From NCBI GenBank assembly GCA_900100895.1, contig FMTX01000008.1, positions 1-64,000 on the forward strand: 64,000 nucleotides of DNA, written 5' to 3'. The stretch is from Lachnospiraceae bacterium YSD2013. GTDB lineage: Bacteria > Bacillota > Clostridia > Lachnospirales > Lachnospiraceae. Of this stretch, positions 17,220 to 25,440 are shown one piece after another. The notes beneath the pieces are model-generated. The model did not search any database and was not told the origin of the DNA. It saw only the letters and a list, made by a program, of their open reading frames with translations. The translations under genes were made by a program, and so were the position numbers. Every line of letters begins with the position of its first letter. Within the stretch, counting starts at the first letter, position 1.

Positions 17220-18091
17220 CAGTCAAGCCAACCCTGAAGCCATACCGAACCTTTGAATCTTCGGCCTACTTCGGGTTCACCGAATAAATCCTTCTTATTG
17301 ATGCAGATATCGATAGGGATACCGTTACACATAAGAAGCATCTGGTATACCGCTTCACCGCTTACGGTATTGGTCACTTCCTTAAGAGAAGCGATTTCCG
17401 CAAGAACGGAATACTGATCTGTCTCTACTCCGTAAGGCATAAAGTAAGTGTCGACTATGGTATAAACGTCACTCTTCTTTATTTTCCTTGAAATCGTAGA
17501 ATACATATCTATGTCGTCAAGAGTAAGAGTTTCAAGTGCTTCTTCATTACCCTGACGCGCAGCCTCAATCAGTTTATCACGTTTTTTGTCTCCGCGCGAC
17601 ATTTTTTTCTTACTGATTTCATCTTTTTTAAGAGGCATCATAATCATACCCGATTCGGAAAGTCCCGAAAGGCACACAGGCACATTTTTAAGACAATCCG
17701 GATCGCCATATGACCTTTTCATATACTGAATTCTGTTCTGAAGATAATAGATGATGGAAATACCGATCTTATTATCATCGCATACTCCGGCATAAGATAC
17801 ATTGGCCGCGTGGCGCTCCACTATCGAACGCTCATTACTGCTGACTTGAGATGCCACCATATAAGGATACACGTAATCTACGTGAAACTCATCGAGTGCA
17901 TCAAACTGACCGCACACGGTAATGCCCATGTTCTCACCGAATTCCAAGCTGTAATCTGCATAAAGAATTTCGTCTGTATTAACAGTGACTTCCGTTTCAG
18001 TGGCTTCCGAAACTGTTTTCTTTATTAACTTTTGAAGCTCTTCAAGGGTACGAACATCCGAAAACCCAATGGAACGTAAAAACTTATGCAA
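17210..18091 (-). CDS. DUF3881 family protein
   Basis: A 293-residue soluble protein that I recognise as the DUF3881 family of Lachnospiraceae, usually near serS. No catalytic motif is apparent. A short Lys-rich segment (about residues 163-175: KKKMSRGDKKRDK) divides an N-terminal and a C-terminal alpha/beta-looking part. It ends in WLS, and its TAG stop at 17210-17212 lies inside the tRNA-Arg 5' end. It starts 15 bp after the serS stop with an SD GGAGG, so it is in the serS operon. Function is unknown. Any RNase P cut that makes the tRNA would remove this gene's stop codon. Confidence 0.85.
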   Translation of the reverse strand: MHKFLRSIGFSDVRTLEELQKLIKKTVSEATETEVTVNTDEILYADYSLEFGENMGITVCGQFDALDEFHVDYVYPYMVASQVSSNERSIVERHAANVSYAGVCDDNKIGISIIYYLQNRIQYMKRSYGDPDCLKNVPVCLSGLSESGMIMMPLKKDEISKKKMSRGDKKRDKLIEAARQGNEEALETLTLDDIDMYSTISRKIKKSDVYTIVDTYFMPYGVETDQYSVLAEIASLKEVTNTVSGEAVYQMLLMCNGIPIDICINKKDLFGEPEVGRRFKGSVWLQGWLDWLS

Positions 18092-18106
18092 ATTAACCTC
18101 CGGCTC

Positions 18107-19390
18107 CTATTTACAGAGAACCTTCTTGCCACCCATGTAAGGCTGTAAAACTTCGGGAATTGTTACGGTTCCGTCAGCCTGTAAGTGGTTCTCAAGGAAT
18201 GCGATAAGCATTCTCGGGGGAGCTACTACTGTATTATTCAAAGTATGAGCAAAGTACTTGTTGCCGTCTTTGTCCTTAATTCTGATTTTAAGTCTTCTTG
18301 CCTGAGCATCACCTAAGTTAGAGCAAGAACCGACTTCAAAGTATTTCTTCTGTCTGGGTGACCATGCTTCAACGTCGAAAGATTTAACCTTCAAATCTGC
18401 AAGGTCTCCGGAACAACATTCAAGAGTACGAACCGGAATATCCATAGATCTGAACAAATCTACGGTGTTCTGCCATAACTTGTCAAACCACATCTTGGAA
18501 TCTTCAGGCTTACATACTACTATCATTTCCTGCTTCTCAAACTGGTGAATTCTGTATACACCACGTTCCTCAATACCGTGAGCACCTTTTTCTTTTCTGA
18601 AACAAGGTGAGTAGCTGGTAAGAGTTAAAGGAAGCTGCTCTTCGGGAGTAATTGTATCGATAAACTTACCGATCATGGAATGCTCACTGGTACCGATAAG
18701 ATAAAGGTCTTCGCCTTCAATCTTGTACATCATTGCATCCATCTCTGCAAAACTCATAACGCCGGTAACAACGTTTGAACGAATCATGAAAGGAGGAACA
18801 CAGTAAGTAAATCCTCTGTCAATCATGAAATCTCTTGCGTATGCGATTACTGCAGAGTGAAGTCTTGCGATATCACCCATGAGATAATAGAAACCGTTAC
18901 CTGCAACACGACCTGCCGCATCAATATCGATTCCGTTGAATCTCTCCATAATCTCGGTATGATAAGGAATTTCGTAATCGGGAACTACGGGCTCACCATA
19001 TCTCTTAACTTCAACGTTCTCAGAATCGTCTTTACCGATCGGAACGCTGGGATCGATGATATTAGGAATAACCATCATGATTTTGGTGGTTTTTTCTTCA
19101 TATTCTTTCTGTTTTTCTTCAAGATTTGCAAGTTTTTCTGCATCCTTAGCAACCTGCTTCTTGATTTCCTCGGCTTCGTCTTTCTTGCCCTGAGCCATCA
19201 ATGCACCGATCTGCTTGGAGAGTTTATTCTTCTCGGCCTTTATATTGTCGGCTTCCTGCTGAGCCTTTCTTCTTTCTTCGTCAAGAACGATTACCTCGTC
19301 CACAAGGGGAAGCTTGTCATCCTGAAATTTCTTGCGGATGTTTTCTTTAACCGCTTCAGGGTTCTCCCTCAAAAACTTGATGTCAATCAT
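18107..19390 (-). CDS. serS: Seryl-tRNA synthetase
   Basis: A 427-residue class II synthetase that charges tRNA-Ser. It has the N-terminal tRNA-binding coiled coil (about residues 30-105, rich in K/E/A), motif 2 PCFRKEKGAHG...YRIHQFEKQE and a C-terminal motif 3. Motif 3 reads NNTVVAPPRMLIAFLEN instead of the common GSGLAVGRT form. The motif 3 Arg is kept, so activity is expected. SD GGAGG lies before the ATG. No T-box fits in the 50 bp upstream of the gene, and it probably belongs to the operon running from parA or the HD-GYP gene. Confidence 0.96.
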   Translation of the reverse strand: MIDIKFLRENPEAVKENIRKKFQDDKLPLVDEVIVLDEERRKAQQEADNIKAEKNKLSKQIGALMAQGKKDEAEEIKKQVAKDAEKLANLEEKQKEYEEKTTKIMMVIPNIIDPSVPIGKDDSENVEVKRYGEPVVPDYEIPYHTEIMERFNGIDIDAAGRVAGNGFYYLMGDIARLHSAVIAYARDFMIDRGFTYCVPPFMIRSNVVTGVMSFAEMDAMMYKIEGEDLYLIGTSEHSMIGKFIDTITPEEQLPLTLTSYSPCFRKEKGAHGIEERGVYRIHQFEKQEMIVVCKPEDSKMWFDKLWQNTVDLFRSMDIPVRTLECCSGDLADLKVKSFDVEAWSPRQKKYFEVGSCSNLGDAQARRLKIRIKDKDGNKYFAHTLNNTVVAPPRMLIAFLENHLQADGTVTIPEVLQPYMGGKKVLCK

Positions 19391-19440
19391 CTTTATTCCT
19401 CCTATATAGATTGCGCTTATCCTTTGCAGTATATTCTACA

Positions 19441-20493
19441 CTACAAAAGAACCTTTTCAATATACACATTGTGAACCTTCAAAAGGTCGCAAATTCTTTC
19501 TTCTTCAATGTTGTTGCCTTTAACGTCTTTAATAACTCTGACAACGGGACGCTCCGGGAACTGCTGATTCTGTCTGATGATGATACCCATCTCTCCGGTA
19601 CTTAAAATTACCACGGTTCCCGAAGGATAAACAGCCGTAAAGTCAAGAAGCGTATTAACAATGTCTTCATTAAAAAGAACACCTTTGGCAATCTTAAGAT
19701 ACTCGACCGCCTCGTAAACTCTCGATCTGTAACAACCGATTCCGCAAATCATCTCATCAAAAGCATCGGAAACCTGCAAAATCTGAGTTAATTCATCAAT
19801 ATCCTTACTGTGAAGAGGATATCCGCTTCCGTCCAGTCTTTCGTGATGTCTTAAAATCATCTTCTTGGCGGTTTCGGAAATCCAGGTTTCTTTCTCCAGG
19901 GAAGAATAACCGTAAACAGGATGCTTACGATATTCCGCAAGAGATTTCTCGTCAAGACTCTCAACGTCGACATTTGTGTAATCAAAGTCAAGATATCTTA
20001 ACCCTATATCATGAAAAAGACAAGCCACACCTAAATCATGGATAATTTTCTTGTCAATTTTCTTCTTAATCGCAACCAAAACTGCCACAGAACATACACT
20101 GATACAATGTTCGTAAATATCGGCGCTACGCTCTTTAATATCATAAATCTGCTCCACGACTTCATCGCGAGCTAAGATATTACTGATAATGTTATCTGCA
20201 GTCTTACTTAATTCTTCTAAATCTGAGTTGTCGTTGTATACGTGTCTCTCTAAGACGGAGCGCACCTTCTCGGTGAAAAAATCTTCGACATCTTCACGAA
20301 GAATTACTACCTGCTCCGGACTTAGTTTTGAATCTTCTATAAATACTTCCGTTATTCCGAGTTGAACTATCTTAGGAATGTACTCAGGCTTAAGGATCGT
20401 TCCCGCTGCCAAAAGCTCCTGATAATTCGAAGTCATTATGGGACGTGCGAGTTTCTCGCCACCCACAATATCACTAACCTTGCACAGTTTCAT
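19441..20493 (-). CDS. HD-GYP domain phosphohydrolase (putative cyclic-di-GMP phosphodiesterase)
   Basis: A 350-residue protein. A central HD domain carries CLFHDIGLRYLD, the second His region RHHERLDGSGYP with the GYP signature, and a downstream VSDAFDEM motif; these are the marks of HD-GYP enzymes that linearise c-di-GMP. The N-terminal ~90 residues resemble the DUF3391-like cap found in such proteins. It is cytosolic with no membrane segment. It lies between DUF4446 and serS on the same strand. Which signal controls it is not visible. Confidence 0.9.
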   Translation of the reverse strand: MKLCKVSDIVGGEKLARPIMTSNYQELLAAGTILKPEYIPKIVQLGITEVFIEDSKLSPEQVVILREDVEDFFTEKVRSVLERHVYNDNSDLEELSKTADNIISNILARDEVVEQIYDIKERSADIYEHCISVCSVAVLVAIKKKIDKKIIHDLGVACLFHDIGLRYLDFDYTNVDVESLDEKSLAEYRKHPVYGYSSLEKETWISETAKKMILRHHERLDGSGYPLHSKDIDELTQILQVSDAFDEMICGIGCYRSRVYEAVEYLKIAKGVLFNEDIVNTLLDFTAVYPSGTVVILSTGEMGIIIRQNQQFPERPVVRVIKDVKGNNIEEERICDLLKVHNVYIEKVLL

Positions 20494-20518
20494 GTGTATT
20501 CTCCCCTAATCTATCACA

Positions 20519-21028
20519 TTAAATCTGCATCGCTATTCCCAATGCTTTTTGCTCTTCAGTACCCAGTACCAAATCACACTTACCTGCTCTTATCTCCTTC
20601 GAGTAGGTATAACAACCATCGCTTCCGTGCACGGAATTGATAATATATCCATTATTCTTTTCATCAAGCATCGCCAAAGAAAAACTGAGCTTACCACCCA
20701 TTTGAGGAAAAGCATCATATTTGACGAGGCCAACCTTTTGGAAAGTAGTCTCCATTCTTCTAAAGAGAGTCTTAATATCTCTTTTATTCTTATCAACTAC
20801 TTCTTTGATGGCAACGTTCTGTGCAAAAACATCACCAATCTCCTTTTCAAGGCTCTTCGCATCTCTTCCTTGCGAGAATCTATTAAATCTTTTCTTTAAC
20901 TTACCATGTTCTACACAAAGAACAATACACATTACCAGCAGAACAAAAGAAAGAGCTGCCAGAACCACCAAAACAATTCCTACGTCCAGACCGCCGAGTC
21001 CGAGACTGTTCAAAAAATTGCTGTTCAT
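20519..21028 (-). CDS. DUF4446 family membrane-anchored protein
   Basis: A 169-residue protein with one N-terminal helix (about residues 14-38: VGIVLVVLAALSFVLLVMCI), a basic/helical stretch (40-95) likely to be a coiled coil, and a small C-terminal domain with NGYIINSVHGSDGCYTYSKEI. I recognise this as DUF4446, found next to parB in many Clostridia. It starts 15 bp after parB. Function is unknown; a role linked to membrane-proximal chromosome or envelope processes is only suggested by location. Confidence 0.85.
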   Translation of the reverse strand: MNSNFLNSLGLGGLDVGIVLVVLAALSFVLLVMCIVLCVEHGKLKKRFNRFSQGRDAKSLEKEIGDVFAQNVAIKEVVDKNKRDIKTLFRRMETTFQKVGLVKYDAFPQMGGKLSFSLAMLDEKNNGYIINSVHGSDGCYTYSKEIRAGKCDLVLGTEEQKALGIAMQI

Positions 21029-21043
21029 ATATTACCCCTTATT

Positions 21044-21931
21044 CTACTTAATCTTAGCAACAAGTCTGTCGAGATCGTCGTTTGAATAAAATTCTATTTC
21101 AATCTTGCCGGCACCGTCACCCTTACCGGAAACGGAAACCTTAGTGCCGAGGCTGACTTTAAGCTTCTCAGCAATATCGTTATAGAATACGTCATATTCC
21201 TTATTGGCAGGAGTCTTCGATTTTTCGGGCTTACCTAAGTTTTTGATTAGCTTTTCGATATCTCTTACCGAAAGCTTCTCATCGATAACTTTCTTGGCAA
21301 GTTTGTTCTGAGCCTCTACATCTTCTGTACCGAGAAGTGCTCTTGCATGACCTTCAGAAAGAGTGCCGTCAATAAGATATTTCTGAACTTCTTCGCTTAA
21401 CTTAAGAAGTCTCATGGTATTGGTTATTGCAGAACGGCTCTTCGATACTCTTTCAGCAACTTCTTCCTGCTTAAGATTAAACTCGGTCATAAGACGCTTG
21501 TAGGCCTGCGCCTCTTCAATAGGATTTAAGTCTTCACGCTGAATATTCTCGATAAGAGAAAGTTCCGCTATTTCGCGCTCGGAGTAATCTCCCACATATG
21601 CCGGAATTTCGGTAAGTCCGGCCATTCTGGCAGCTCTCCATCTACGCTCACCTGCTATGATAATATAGCGGTCGCCCTTCTTCTGAACAGTAATGGGAGA
21701 AATCACACCATGCTGTCTGATAGAATCTGAAAGAGCTTCGAGAGCTTCTTTGTCAAAATTCTTTCTGGGCTGATCGCGGTTAGGCTCGATTTTACTTATT
21801 TTAATAAGAGAACCGGCTGAATTTTCTTCAGACTTCTCAACTTCCTTCTTAGTCGCGGGCTTTTCTGCCACAGCTGCTTCAGGAATTAATGCGCCAAGTC
21901 CTTTTCCCAATCCGGATTTTTTTACCGCCAT
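21044..21931 (-). CDS. parB: Chromosome-partitioning protein ParB (Spo0J)
   Basis: A 295-residue ParB. N-terminal basic KKSGLGKGLGALIP contacts ParA. The CTP-binding domain has GERRWRAARMAGL, and the central helix-turn-helix covers LNPIEEAQAYKRL to SRSAITNTMRLLKL, which binds parS. The C-terminal part dimerises. It would load at the two parS sites at 22863 and 22911 and spread as a CTP-dependent clamp, organising the origin. It follows parA by 6 bp in one operon. Confidence 0.97.
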   Translation of the reverse strand: MAVKKSGLGKGLGALIPEAAVAEKPATKKEVEKSEENSAGSLIKISKIEPNRDQPRKNFDKEALEALSDSIRQHGVISPITVQKKGDRYIIIAGERRWRAARMAGLTEIPAYVGDYSEREIAELSLIENIQREDLNPIEEAQAYKRLMTEFNLKQEEVAERVSKSRSAITNTMRLLKLSEEVQKYLIDGTLSEGHARALLGTEDVEAQNKLAKKVIDEKLSVRDIEKLIKNLGKPEKSKTPANKEYDVFYNDIAEKLKVSLGTKVSVSGKGDGAGKIEIEFYSNDDLDRLVAKIK

Positions 21932-21937
21932 TCGAAA

Positions 21938-22702
21938 TTACCTCCTGTTTTTGATAACTTCATCCGCAAGTGCCGCATAACTTTCGGCTCCGGCAGACTT
22001 TGGATCATACTTATTAATAGGCATACCGTAGCTGGGAGCTTCGGCAAGTCTTACGTTTCTGGGTATAACCGTATCAAAAATCTTCTGCTTAAGTACGCTC
22101 TTAACGTTCTCAACTACCTGAAGTGAAAGATTTGTTCTTGCATCGTACATAGTGAAAACAACACCTTCCATATCAAGCTCGGGATTAAGTCTTTCTTTGA
22201 CAAGGTTAACTGTATGAATCAACTGGCTTAAACCTTCCAAAGCATAGTATTCACACTGAATAGGTACCAAAACAGAATCTGCTGCAGTCATGGCGTTAAC
22301 AGTTAACATGCTAAGTGAAGGAGGACAGTCAATGATTACGTAATCGTAGTCATCTCTGATCCAATCAATTTCCTTTTTTAAAATGAATTCTCTCTTCTCA
22401 GCATCCAATAATTCAATTTCGACAGCTGCAAGATTAACATTGGAGGGAATAATGCCTACTCCGGGATACGCATCCTTAATGATACAATCCTGAACAGTGC
22501 ACTCTCCAAGTAATAACTCATATATGGTATTTTCAAGTTCGTTCTTCTCGATTCCGAATCCGCTGGTGGTATTACCCTGGGGGTCGGTATCGATAACCAG
22601 AACTTTCTTACCTTTTTCAGCAAGAGCTGCAGAAAGATTTATAGATGTAGTAGTCTTACCTACGCCACCTTTCTGGTTGGCTATTGCAATTACTCTTCCC
22701 AT
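21938..22702 (-). CDS. parA: Chromosome-partitioning ATPase ParA (Soj)
   Basis: A 254-residue deviant Walker ATPase: KGGVGKTT (11-18) with the signature lysine, the Walker A' region IDTDPQGN (38-45) and IDCPPSL. Length and sequence match Soj. It cooperates with ParB/parS in origin segregation and may influence DnaA. An extended -10 promoter lies about 55 bp upstream, and the parS sites lie further upstream still, so ParB spreading may affect its transcription. Confidence 0.97.
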   Translation of the reverse strand: MGRVIAIANQKGGVGKTTTSINLSAALAEKGKKVLVIDTDPQGNTTSGFGIEKNELENTIYELLLGECTVQDCIIKDAYPGVGIIPSNVNLAAVEIELLDAEKREFILKKEIDWIRDDYDYVIIDCPPSLSMLTVNAMTAADSVLVPIQCEYYALEGLSQLIHTVNLVKERLNPELDMEGVVFTMYDARTNLSLQVVENVKSVLKQKIFDTVIPRNVRLAEAPSYGMPINKYDPKSAGAESYAALADEVIKNRR

Positions 22703-22753
22703 ATATTAAATATCCCTTCTCTTAATTTCTTTATTATTTTCGACATAGAAAAC

Positions 22754-22762
22754 ATTATAGCA
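22754..22762 (-). promoter_or_regulatory. Extended -10 promoter of parA-parB
   Basis: Minus strand TGCTATAAT (TATAAT at 22754-22759, TG at 22761-22762) without a good -35. Transcription would start about 45 bp upstream of the parA ATG. The nearest parS half-site begins 39 bp further upstream. Confidence 0.55.
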
Positions 22763-22800
22763 TGATAAATGGCTGTATACCATACGTACAGCGCTAATAA

Positions 22801-22832
22801 TGTTTCACGATATCTTAAATTGAATGTTTCAC
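22801..22832. repeat. Two parS half-sites
   Basis: TGTTTCAC occurs at 22801-22808 and again at 22825-22832, each the left half of a parS palindrome without its right half. They sit between the perfect parS sites and the parA promoter and may be eroded parS copies or weak ParB contacts. Confidence 0.5.
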
Positions 22833-22862
22833 GGCTTATCACCCAAGATATTGGGGTTTTTA

Positions 22863-22878
22863 TGTTTCACGTGAAACA
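22863..22878. promoter_or_regulatory. parS site 1 (perfect)
   Basis: The 16-bp palindrome TGTTTCACGTGAAACA, identical to the Bacillus parS consensus. It is the ParB loading site, located upstream of parA in the intergenic region between the response regulator gene and parA, about 9 kb from oriC. Confidence 0.97.
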
Positions 22879-22910
22879 TATTTTGGGGTTAAAGTGATAA
22901 ACGTGTCAAT

Positions 22911-22926
22911 TGTTTCACGTGAAACA
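22911..22926. promoter_or_regulatory. parS site 2 (perfect)
   Basis: A second exact TGTTTCACGTGAAACA, 32 bp from the first. It ends 1 bp before the stop codon of the response regulator gene at 22928. Two close perfect copies should make a strong ParB loading zone. Confidence 0.97.
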
Positions 22927-22927
22927 C

Positions 22928-23569
22928 TTATAAATCCACCAAATTGTTTCTTATTGCAAAAACAGCTGCCTGAGTACGGTCAGAAACGTCGATTTTCTTA
23001 AATAAGCTGGTAATATGGTTCTTAACCGTTCTCTCACTGATATCAAATTCTTCCGCAATGTCCTTGTTACTGCGTCCAAGAGCAATGTTTACAAGAATTT
23101 GCTTCTCACGTCTCGTAATATCCTTAGCCTTATCATTATCATCCTCACGCTTTAAAAGTCTTGCGTTAAGCATAGGAATTAAATTGGGCTGGATATATCT
23201 TTCTCCTGCATAAACGGATTTGATTGCTTTAATAAGCTCTCCGCTTCCGGAATCCTTTAAAATATATCCGTTGGCACCGTTATCCATTGCTTCCAAAAGA
23301 TATTCAACTTCGTTATGAACGGTAAGCATTAATACTTTAGTATGCCTATTTATCTTATGAATTTCTTTTAAAAGCTTTGTTCCCTGAACATCGGGAAGAT
23401 TAATATCAAGCACGCAGACATCAATATCGTTATTCTTAACCGCAGTTAAACACTCCTCTCCATCCGAAGCCTGAGCAATAACATTGATATCCTGATCGAA
23501 TTCAATCAGTTGCTTAATTCCTTCCCTTAGCATTTTGTGGTCATCCACAAGCATTACCCTGATACTCAC
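22928..23569 (-). CDS. NarL/LuxR-family response regulator (DegU-like)
   Basis: A 213-residue two-domain regulator. The receiver has acidic Asp9-Asp10, phospho-acceptor Asp55 in VLDINLPD, Thr in MLTVHNE and Lys in LKDSG. A LuxR-type helix-turn-helix follows (TRREKQILVNIALG...DIAEEFDISERTVKNHI). It should be phosphorylated by the 23656-24675 kinase and act as a transcription factor. Target genes are unknown. The pair occupies the place between rsmG and parA where noc is found in Bacillus. Its stop codon is next to a parS site. Confidence 0.95.
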   Translation of the reverse strand: MSIRVMLVDDHKMLREGIKQLIEFDQDINVIAQASDGEECLTAVKNNDIDVCVLDINLPDVQGTKLLKEIHKINRHTKVLMLTVHNEVEYLLEAMDNGANGYILKDSGSGELIKAIKSVYAGERYIQPNLIPMLNARLLKREDDNDKAKDITRREKQILVNIALGRSNKDIAEEFDISERTVKNHITSLFKKIDVSDRTQAAVFAIRNNLVDL

Positions 23570-23655
23570 TTATTCCTCCTGACAATTACACAACCGAACA
23601 CTCTTCTTCCAAAAAAGTGTCGCAACAAACGAACGCTTAAATAAATCTCAAGTAC

Positions 23656-24675
23656 TTATTTAAGTTCGATAACTATCTTAGTTCCCTTGGAATCTTCCAA
23701 ACGCTTCAAACTACCGTTAATCATGCTGACTCTTTCTTTTAAAATCTTGAGTCCGAAATGATTATCCTTTTTCAGATCATCTTCCGAAATACCTATTCCG
23801 TCATCACTTTCTTCAATATAGATGCCGGACCCGGCTTCAAGAACCTGAACGTTGATTGTATTACCTTTGGAATGTTTGATTGAATTAATTACCAGCTCCT
23901 GCACAATTCTGAAAATAGTAAGCAAGATAAGATTATCCTTAGAATCAATGTCATCGATTCTATAAGTAATATCCATGGAAGTTCTGAGTTTATACTCTTC
24001 CAGCTGATTCTCTAATGTCTTCTTAAATCCAAAATCATCAAACTGCATCGGACGAAGATCGAAAATAGTACTGCGAATATCATCAATCGTTTCTTTGACA
24101 ATTTTCCTATTGGACTCAAGCTCAAGCTTAGCTCGAACTGCATCATAGTCGATAAACTTTTCCGCAAGTTCCAGATTATGCATTACCAAAGAAAGATTCT
24201 GCAATACCGAATCATGCAACTCAGCAGCGATTCTCTGCCTGTCTTGCTCCTGAAGTCTTAAGAAAATGGAAGAATCCTTTTCGCTTACAGGCTTTTCTTC
24301 TTTGACTTCTTCTTTCGGTTCTTCTTCAGATTCCGTAGGATTAATCACTACATTATCGGAAGCATTGAAATAATTCAACGAATCAATCTTTTTTGTAACA
24401 CTTCCAAGCTTCTTATAGTAAACTCGAAGCTGTTCTTCGAGCTCTTCTATCTCAAGTCGCTTTTCATAAACCTGATCTTTATAAACTCTCGAAGCGCTTC
24501 TGGGTGAAAACATATTGTAATCGTTTTCATCCTTTTTATTAAGAGACTCGATATAATCCTTGCACTGACGAATCTCCGTCTCGATATCTACAATTTTGTC
24601 CTGTATTTCCTTCTTATCATCAAGAAAACTTCTTTTTAATTCAAGTAAGATATTTCCGGCTTTGTTATCAGGCAT
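23656..24675 (-). CDS. Cytosolic sensor histidine kinase (DegS-like, HisKA_3)
   Basis: A 339-residue kinase without membrane segments. Residues 1-105 are charged and helical, likely coiled coil. An acidic linker with repeated EEE/EEK (about 115-132) follows. The phospho-acceptor His154 lies in RIAAELHDSVLQ (HisKA_3), and the ATPase domain has NSIKHSKGN (N box), DDGIGI and HFGLKIL boxes. This matches DegS, which senses cytosolic signals. It lies 18 bp after rsmG and 86 bp before the regulator gene, so it may share the mnmE-mnmG-rsmG transcript. Confidence 0.93.
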   Translation of the reverse strand: MPDNKAGNILLELKRSFLDDKKEIQDKIVDIETEIRQCKDYIESLNKKDENDYNMFSPRSASRVYKDQVYEKRLEIEELEEQLRVYYKKLGSVTKKIDSLNYFNASDNVVINPTESEEEPKEEVKEEKPVSEKDSSIFLRLQEQDRQRIAAELHDSVLQNLSLVMHNLELAEKFIDYDAVRAKLELESNRKIVKETIDDIRSTIFDLRPMQFDDFGFKKTLENQLEEYKLRTSMDITYRIDDIDSKDNLILLTIFRIVQELVINSIKHSKGNTINVQVLEAGSGIYIEESDDGIGISEDDLKKDNHFGLKILKERVSMINGSLKRLEDSKGTKIVIELK

Positions 24676-24693
24676 TATTCATTCCTCACAAGC

Positions 24694-25440
24694 TCATAAA
24701 GGTTTCTTCGAAGGGGTTCCCGCTTTTCTCGGATATTTGTCAGGAGTGGAACTTTCCTTCTTAATAAAAAGAATGGTCCTTGCTAATTGTGAATCCGGTA
24801 AGTCAAAAGAAAACTTTGATTCTATCTTACCACCTAAAACGTTCAAAGCGTTAGCGGATATAGAGATTTCTTCCAAAACTTTCTCAGACTTATAAGCTAT
24901 AAAGCTTCCGCCGACCTTAACAAAAGGAAGACAATACTCCGAAAGAACAGGTAAAGAAGCAACTGCTCTTGCCGTAGCAAAATCAAAACTCTCTCTATAC
25001 TCTGAAGTCTTGGCCGCATCTTCCACTCTTGCGTGAACGGTGACAATCTTTTTAAGATTCAAAGCAGCTATCACTTCATTTAAAAACTTAATTCTCTTGT
25101 CCAAAGAATCCATCAAAGTTATGTTCAATTCAGGAAAAAGAATCTTTAAACAAACTCCGGGAAATCCTGCTCCGGTTCCGACATCAATTAATGTCTTATC
25201 CTTGAAAAATTCCGAAGCTTCTTCATACGAAGAAAAAGCATTAACAATACTCATGGAATCTACAAAATGCTTAAGACATATATCTTCGTATTCCGTAATT
25301 GCAGTAAGATTAATTTTCTCGTTCCAATCAATCAGAAGTTCATAATATTTCAGAAAAGAATCTAACTGCTCTTTACTAAGTTCAATATTCAGTTTGCCTG
25401 ATAAAGAGGAAAGATACTCTTCTTTTGAAATATTACTCAT
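24694..25440 (-). CDS. rsmG: 16S rRNA (guanine(527)-N7)-methyltransferase
   Basis: A 248-residue SAM-dependent methyltransferase (GidB). It has the SAM loop [15 protein letters not shown], the [13 protein letters not shown] acidic strand and the [18 protein letters not shown] region typical of RsmG. It methylates G527 of 16S rRNA; loss gives low-level streptomycin resistance in other species. Its ATG overlaps the end of mnmG by 8 bp, indicating translational coupling. Confidence 0.96.
   Translation of the reverse strand: MSNISKEEYLSSLSGKLNIELSKEQLDSFLKYYELLIDWNEKINLTAITEYEDICLKHFVDSMSIVNAFSSYEEASEFFKDKTLIDVGTGAGFPGVCLKILFPELNITLMDSLDKRIKFLNEVIAALNLKKIVTVHARVEDAAKTSEYRESFDFATARAVASLPVLSEYCLPFVKVGGSFIAYKSEKVLEEISISANALNVLGGKIESKFSFDLPDSQLARTILFIKKESSTPDKYPRKAGTPSKKPL

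Noticed and set aside
19391-19440. T-box leader of serS
   Set aside because: Only 50 bp separate serS from the HD-GYP gene, and no T-box consensus or terminator was seen.
18857-19474. 205-codon plus-strand ORF over the serS 5' half
   Set aside because: Complement of the SerRS coiled coil gives Phe/Leu-rich low-complexity; not a gene.
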